The notes below the pieces were generated by a model that saw only the letters and a list, made by a program, of their open reading frames with translations, had not been told where the DNA came from and searched no databases. The position numbers were made by a program, and so were the translations under genes. A stretch of 64,000 bases of DNA, taken from Gracilariopsis chorda. Lineage: Eukaryota; Rhodophyta; Florideophyceae; Gracilariales; Gracilariaceae. Within the stretch, counting starts at the first letter, position 1, and every line of letters begins with the position of its first letter. The stretch spans positions 1-64,000 of the forward strand of contig NBIV01000251.1 in the NCBI GenBank assembly GCA_003194525.1. The letters are read 5' to 3'. This document shows, piece after piece, positions 59,210 to 64,000 of the stretch.

Positions 59210-59682
59210 TCAACCGCATGTCATACAGGTCGAAGCGGCACTGCTGGGAAGACTGTCCATTCCGGCTGTCGGGAGGGATGGCGATGCATGTTACAGAAAG
59301 CAAGAACAAGAAAGCGAGTTAGAACGGGTCGGTAGACAGACATGAGGCATGAGGCAAGCTTTGCATTGTACGAAAGTAAGAACGTACCCACATGACCACC
59401 GCCAGGACCTCCACCACCACGGCCACCGCCGCCGCTTCCACCGCCTCCCCCTCCGCCACCGCCGCCGCCGCCTCCGCCACCGCCGCCTCCGTAGAACCTG
59501 GAGGAGCGGGGTGCAGGGCGACGAACGCCGGAAGCGGCGGCGGACGGAACAAAGATAGACTTTATGAAGACGGTGATGGCGGTCCACAGATGGAGCAGGA
59601 AGGAGAAACCAGGGATGAGACAGAACGGCCAGGGTCCTCGACTAGCCGTGTGCACCACACGTCCATTGCGAATGTGAACCAT
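59210..59682 (-). CDS. SelK/SelG-like ER membrane protein (two exons)
   Basis: Exon 1 is 59388-59682, exon 2 is 59210-59265; about 116 residues. The N terminus MVHIRNGRVVHTASRGPWPF matches the SelK start (MVYISNGQV...SPW). One transmembrane segment follows (LIPGFSFLLHLWTAITVFI), then FIKSIF and a long Gly-rich tail, as in SelK. The intron is 59266-59387 with donor GTACGT, branch-like TTCTAAC (59318-59324) and acceptor GACAG. The spliced C terminus ends CMTCG before TGA, where SelK normally has a selenocysteine near the end, so this may be a Cys form. SelK works in ER-associated degradation with p97 and derlins. Confidence 0.7.
59266..59387 (-). other. 122-nt intron of the SelK-like gene
   Basis: Minus strand: GTACGT donor, TTCTAAC 52 nt before the acceptor, pyrimidine-rich tract, GACAG acceptor. 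Without splicing, the frame runs on into a non-family tail. Confidence 0.6.
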
Positions 59683-60222
59683 GTCGAACAAGAAGCGCAG
59701 CCGCGAAGGTGGCGACTCCAACTCCGCCCCTCCGCACGGCGGAAAAGAAGCGCGCCGCTCGCAACACGCAACCAGGTGCCTGACAGCAATGCACGGCCGT
59801 CTCCGGCTCGAAAGCGACCAGAAAAAAATGTCAAAACTGCAACAGTCGCGCAGATTCGCATCTGGCAGCACCGGTGCACGGCCGCGCCGCCCGGTGCCGT
59901 TTGTTGGAAGGTGAGGCCACGCGCTCGGCAACCATCGGTTTTTCACCGCTGCGCCTCCTCAACGTCTCTGTCCACACCCCTCCGTCCGCGCTTGCGCCCC
60001 CGTCTCCCGCCACGCCGCCTTCTTCCCCAACAAAAACCCCCTCCAACCGCTCCTTATCTTCCAAATTCCCTCACATCTCCGTTAACCTCCTCCTCTCCAC
60101 CCCGCCTTCCACCTCCTTCACCTTCGCCTTCACACCTTGCGCTGTCCGTCTTCACCTCCCGTCTCCCCCTGTTTCTCCCGCGCCGCTTCATTACCCCCCG
60201 CCTGTATACAAATACATCCGCA
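59683..60222. promoter_or_regulatory. Shared promoter SelK-like / ubiquilin
   Basis: 540 bp between divergent starts. The half nearest the ubiquilin ATG is strongly pyrimidine-rich on the plus strand, like other leaders in this window. Confidence 0.5.
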
Positions 60223-62061
60223 ATGGCTATTACAATAATCGTCAAGAACACTGGCGGAACCCGTTTCGAAATGGAGGTAGCTGACTTTTCAGAAACCGTT
60301 GGCCAGTTCAAGACCCGACTGGCCTCCGTCAGTGGCATTCCCGCCAACTCACAGCGTCTCATCTTCCGCGGCCACATTCTAAAAGACTCACACACCTTTG
60401 AGCAAATTCGCGCCAAGCACGGCTTGGAATCTGGTCACAGCATGCACGTAGTGCCTTCTCCCTCCGCGCGAACCACCCCTTCATCCGCCCCAACCGCCCG
60501 CACCACTCCTGCAACCACGTCAGCGAACCCCACTCCACAACCGAATGGAAACCCCGCTCCAAATCCCCCCGCTAATAACATGGACCCGTTCGGTACGGGC
60601 GCGTTCGGAATGCCCGGAATGCCCGGAATGCCCGGAATGGGCGATATGAGACAGATGCTTCGTAATCCTCAACAGATGGAAGCTCTTCTCAACTCACCTA
60701 TCATGGATGGAATCATGAATAACCCGGAGATTGCTCGTAATATGATGATGAATACCCCCCAGATGCGAGAGCTTATGGAACGCAATCCTGAGATTGCACA
60801 TATCTTCAACGACCCTTCCACCTTTCGACAAATGGTCCAAATGGCTCGCAACCCCGCCCTCATGAATGAGATGATGCGCAATACCGACCGTCAAATGGCC
60901 AATATTGAGATGATGCCCGGTGGTTTCGATACCTTGCGCCGAATGCATGAGAACATCCAAGCACCGCTTATGGACGCGGCCCAGGATCACTTTACAAACA
61001 ATGCCACTAGTAATGAAGCTGGAAATGGAACTGATGATAATCCGTTTTCATCTCTCTTCCAGAACACCCCGTCGAATGCCCCCATGCCCAATCCCTGGGC
61101 CCCGAATGGTGGCATGCCCGCTCAGAACCCGTCCACGAATGGATGGGGCGGTGCTGGTGCAGACGCTGCGGGAGCCAATCTGTTTGCCTCTTTGTTTTCT
61201 GGCGCGCCTGATACTAATGGCTCGTCCAATGCTGCGACTGCTGGAGGTGGCGCTAACCCGGTTCCGCCGTTTAACATGGCTGCTGGTATGAACTCAGAAC
61301 ACATGCTACGGTTACTGGAAAATCCGGCCATGTTGCAGTTCATGCAAAGCATCTTGAGTGACCCGCAAATGTTTCAAACGATGGTTGCTGGCAACCCTCA
61401 ACTGCAGGCGCTTCAGCAGAGTAACCCTGAAATGGCGCGCATGTTGCAGAACCCGGAACTTGTCAGAGCTTTCCTGAACCCGGACGTTATGAGAGCTGTC
61501 CGTCAAATGCACGATGCTATGAATCCGAATGGAGCAAATGCTGGGTCACTTTTCGGACTTAACCCAACCGCTCCTGACGCGGGCACAACTGGAACGCGTG
61601 CTACTAGTAACGCCACCGCTGCGAACGCGGGCACTGGCACCAGCCGCACGCCGTCGCAGCAAGCAGCCAGCGGGCAACAAAGTGGTGAGAATGGTGCGAA
61701 TCGCACAGGCGCTGGCGCTCAGCACCCGTTTGCGGCTCTGATGAATGCGCTCAATGCGGGCGGTATGGGCGGCGGCGCGCAACAAGGCACGCAGACTGGT
61801 GCCAATGCAGCAGGGGCTGCGCAGAACCCTTTTGCAGCTATGATGAACGCGCTTAATGCTGGCGGAATGGGTGGGGCTGCGACAACGAACTCAACGCAAG
61901 AAATGACGCAAGAGCAACTGGAAGAAATGTACAGCACTCAACTTGAACAGTTGCGAGATATGGGATTCCTTGACAAGACCATGTGCTTGCAAGCGCTGCA
62001 GCAATCGCAAGGCAATGTATCGGCGGCTATTGAAAACCTGCTCAGCAGGTTTGGAGGGTAG
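60223..62061 (+). CDS. Ubiquilin / Dsk2-like shuttle protein
   Basis: 612 residues from ATG 60223, chosen because it opens the ubiquitin-like domain (MAITIIVKNTGGTRFEMEV, residues 1-78, with QRLIFRGHILKD). STI1-type repeats follow (about 145-225: MRQMLRNPQQMEALLNSPIM and RNPALMNEMMRNTDRQM; about 345-430: LLENPAMLQFMQSILSDPQM and MLQNPELVRAFLNP). The C-terminal UBA domain (about 565-611) has LEQLRDMGFLDK and GNVSAAIENLLSRF. Low-complexity Gly/Asn/Ala linkers lie between, including a duplicated FAALMNALNAGGMGG block. Ubiquilins carry ubiquitinated or ER-extracted clients to the proteasome. Confidence 0.96.
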   Translation: MAITIIVKNTGGTRFEMEVADFSETVGQFKTRLASVSGIPANSQRLIFRGHILKDSHTFEQIRAKHGLESGHSMHVVPSPSARTTPSSAPTARTTPATTSANPTPQPNGNPAPNPPANNMDPFGTGAFGMPGMPGMPGMGDMRQMLRNPQQMEALLNSPIMDGIMNNPEIARNMMMNTPQMRELMERNPEIAHIFNDPSTFRQMVQMARNPALMNEMMRNTDRQMANIEMMPGGFDTLRRMHENIQAPLMDAAQDHFTNNATSNEAGNGTDDNPFSSLFQNTPSNAPMPNPWAPNGGMPAQNPSTNGWGGAGADAAGANLFASLFSGAPDTNGSSNAATAGGGANPVPPFNMAAGMNSEHMLRLLENPAMLQFMQSILSDPQMFQTMVAGNPQLQALQQSNPEMARMLQNPELVRAFLNPDVMRAVRQMHDAMNPNGANAGSLFGLNPTAPDAGTTGTRATSNATAANAGTGTSRTPSQQAASGQQSGENGANRTGAGAQHPFAALMNALNAGGMGGGAQQGTQTGANAAGAAQNPFAAMMNALNAGGMGGAATTNSTQEMTQEQLEEMYSTQLEQLRDMGFLDKTMCLQALQQSQGNVSAAIENLLSRFGG

Positions 62062-62545
62062 AAATACGCCTTTTTCGTTCGTGTCGAAAGGAAAAAGCGG
62101 TGTACAAAATACGGATTCGCGCAGCATTATTGTGAAAGGTTTGTTACTGTACCCTTGGGTGCACCTTCCTCCCTTGTGCTTTTTTTTGTTCTGAGAGCAA
62201 GTTTTTGTTTTGTTTTCTGCAAAGTTGCACCTGTTTTTTTGTTTGTGTGTGTGTATGTGTGTGTCTTGTTCCTGAAACCATAAGCTTAGTACTAACCTAA
62301 TTTCCTAACCTGGGTAGAGTTGCGTGTGAGCTAGAAAGCATTTTGTTACCGACGAAGAGAAAGCCAACAAGTCTGTGAGCGGGCACGAGGAGTAAAACAG
62401 GAGTTTGGCCCTCGACTGTACCCACACTAGTATATATATAACACGTTTGGACTTGAGAGGTTCGTTTTTTGCTCGTTCTTAGTTGTTATTCATCAAAGTT
62501 GTGAAACCTAATACATTAACGCCAAATCCCGCACACCCTTTACAC
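62062..62545. other. Convergent gap ubiquilin / ALIX
   Basis: 484 bp, T-rich at 62180-62270 with a short TG microsatellite (62241-62263). Nothing coding. Confidence 0.5.
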
Positions 62546-64000
62546 CTACGGGTACTGGGATTGATGCCTCTTGTAGGGATGAGATTGAGCCGAGTTAGTG
62601 TTTCCTGGGTACGACGGAGTTGCATAATGTGACACGCCCTGCGAATACGGATTGGACGTTGACGGGTAGAACCCTTGATGAGAGCCCATTCCGGACTGAT
62701 ATTGTTTCCTAAGATCGCCCGCTTCTGAGCGACGTGCGGCGCTGAAATCGCTTATCTCTTGCAGCAGCTTGGCCAACAAGTCCTGCTCCTTGGCGTAGAA
62801 ACTTGCGCCGTGCTCAAGGTGATCGGAAATCTCCTTGAACTTCACGGCGGCCGCTTGAACGCGATACACTTCCTTCATGCGCTCCTCGACTTGCATGCGT
62901 ACCTTGTCCGCTTGTGGTCGTTGCTGCAATCTGCATATCATGTCGGTCAGAGCATCACATACGTGCAACATATCTGCGCGCAGCGTACGGGCATCATCTT
63001 TCAGGAACCCGTATTCATCCTGTATCACCTCCTGCACGCGATCGACGTTGAGTTCCTCTTCAGGAATTGCCAGCAGTATCTTGTGAGGCTCCTCGAGAGC
63101 TTTTTTCGTCTCAATGGCCTCAACCACATCATCCTTTCGCGAGAGCAGAACCTTGCTCGTGCCATGTTGAGCTTTCATTTTAGTGGCAATGGATTCCACG
63201 CGTGCAGAAAGATTGGCACTTTCAGTGGCATACACCGATGTGTCCGGCGCATCAAGCCCCTTCATCTGAATCTGTTCAACGTCCGCAATCGACTGTCCAT
63301 GCTTCTCAATCAACTTATTCACAATGGCGTCTGCGTTGGCAGCCTGTCTCAAATCGGCTTGCATCTTGGCCAACTTGGTACGATAAGCATGAGTTAGTTC
63401 TGCGCTACTCGCCCTCTGCACGGCAGGATACGAAGCGCGAAGTCGGCGATCTTCCTCATCTTCCGCGGCAAGCAACGATTCAATCTTCTGAACCTGTGTT
63501 CTGACATCACTCGCCATGTTCATGACTTGCACTTGCAACTCTCGAATGGTTCGCATTCCACCTTTGTTCTGCGTATTCTTCACAAGATCAATGGCGGTCT
63601 GGTCCGATTTCCGAGATTCGTCAGACACGGAACTGGTGTGCTGGGCCAAGGTGAGCACATCCGCACGAGACGTCTCAATAGCGTCTTCACTCCGTTTCAT
63701 CAAATGTCTCAAATCGGCCGACGAGGTATTGAGCGCGGCCACAACGCTCGCAAGTTGATGCGCAACCATATCGGAATACATGGAAATAAAGCCAGAGCGT
63801 TCTCCAGACACGGGTTCAAGAAAGTCTGCAAAAGCACGTAAACGCTGATCAACTGTTTGTTGCGCAATTATAGTATCCACATCAGCCGGTTTAACAGACT
63901 GACGACCCTGAATAGCAGTGATACTAGCAGCCGGACTCTGAAAGTAAATCTTTCTATTCTCCTCTTCCGCGTTCTCCTCACGTTCGACAATGTCCTTGTA
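62546..64000 (-). CDS. ALIX / Bro1-like ESCRT-associated protein, C-terminal part (runs off right edge)
   Basis: The frame is open to the window edge; 484 codons are visible. The right end (YKDIVEREENAEEENRKIYF, then SPAASITAIQGRQSVKP) matches the stretch that joins the Bro1 domain to the V domain. The visible remainder is the long helical V domain (ALNTSSADLRHLMKRSED, LEEPHKILLAIPEEELN, ISDFSAARRSEAGDLRKQ). A short Ser/Tyr/Pro-rich tail follows (SNPYSQGVSHY). The family links ESCRT-III and cargo during multivesicular body sorting and cytokinesis. The Bro1 domain and start codon lie beyond 64000. Confidence 0.88.
   Translation of the reverse strand, partial: YKDIVEREENAEEENRKIYFQSPAASITAIQGRQSVKPADVDTIIAQQTVDQRLRAFADFLEPVSGERSGFISMYSDMVAHQLASVVAALNTSSADLRHLMKRSEDAIETSRADVLTLAQHTSSVSDESRKSDQTAIDLVKNTQNKGGMRTIRELQVQVMNMASDVRTQVQKIESLLAAEDEEDRRLRASYPAVQRASSAELTHAYRTKLAKMQADLRQAANADAIVNKLIEKHGQSIADVEQIQMKGLDAPDTSVYATESANLSARVESIATKMKAQHGTSKVLLSRKDDVVEAIETKKALEEPHKILLAIPEEELNVDRVQEVIQDEYGFLKDDARTLRADMLHVCDALTDMICRLQQRPQADKVRMQVEERMKEVYRVQAAAVKFKEISDHLEHGASFYAKEQDLLAKLLQEISDFSAARRSEAGDLRKQYQSGMGSHQGFYPSTSNPYSQGVSHYATPSYPGNTNSAQSHPYKRHQSQYP

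Noticed and set aside
59392-60222. In-frame upstream extension of ubiquilin
   Set aside because: The ubiquitin-like domain starts at the ATG 60223; the upstream translation is low-complexity and antisense to the SelK-like gene.
1-64000. tRNA, rRNA and CRISPR loci
   Set aside because: I saw no convincing tRNA A/B boxes with a cloverleaf, no rRNA-like blocks and no CRISPR spacing; a covariance-model search would be needed to exclude tRNAs fully.

Overview
This is a nuclear DNA window from a eukaryote with a compact, almost intron-free gene complement. It carries SRP68, MCM2, TAF11, eIF3j, a kinesin-14, a LAMMER kinase, ubiquilin and eukaryotic GlnRS. An alpha/beta hydrolase of the type common in plants, algae and cyanobacteria, with a transit-peptide-like N terminus, points to a photosynthetic host. 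A unicellular or intron-poor red alga fits best, but that is an inference, not a demonstration. Only two spliceosomal introns are proposed here, in a SelK-like gene and perhaps at the 3' end of a lipase gene; both have a TTCTAAC branch-like motif about 50 nt before the AG.

Layout. Positions 1-15.0 kb are mobile DNA: a Ty3/gypsy LTR retrotransposon (minus strand, running off the left edge), a Helitron with a RepHel coding region (minus), a small host-like gene inside AT-rich repeats (10.9-11.3 kb), a hAT transposon with recognisable TIRs and 8-bp target duplications (12.0-14.76 kb), and a second Helitron 3' end just beyond it. From 15.5 to 64 kb the window is gene-dense host DNA: a small secreted protein, SRP68, a BAR plus J-domain auxilin-like protein, a class 3 lipase, an RCC1/BTB-like protein, a U1-type zinc finger protein, TAF11, a Zc3h12a/NYN-like nuclease homologue, MCM2, GlnRS, eIF3j, a CFIm68-like RS protein, a 204-bp satellite with a hairpin cluster, a LAMMER/CLK kinase, a kinesin-14, a USP25/28/Ubp2-like deubiquitinase, a mitochondrial carrier, an alpha/beta hydrolase, a SelK-like protein, ubiquilin and an ALIX/Bro1 protein running off the right edge.

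Genes tend to lie as head-to-head pairs sharing 460-680 bp (SRP68/BAR-J, RCC1/zinc finger, NYN/MCM2, GlnRS/eIF3j, USP/carrier, SelK/ubiquilin), separated by short convergent gaps. Some pairs make functional sense: GlnRS with eIF3j (translation), SelK with ubiquilin (ER-associated degradation), and an RS-domain RNA-processing factor facing a LAMMER kinase, whose family phosphorylates RS domains. The MCM2 promoter holds three E2F-like sites, matching known G1/S control of MCM genes.

The most interesting single object is the BAR plus auxilin-type J-domain fusion at 19.56-22.08 kb. It would join a membrane-curvature module to the clathrin-uncoating cofactor in one chain. Second is the consistent C-to-T pattern of decay across the Helitron, the hAT and the Helitron 3' ends.
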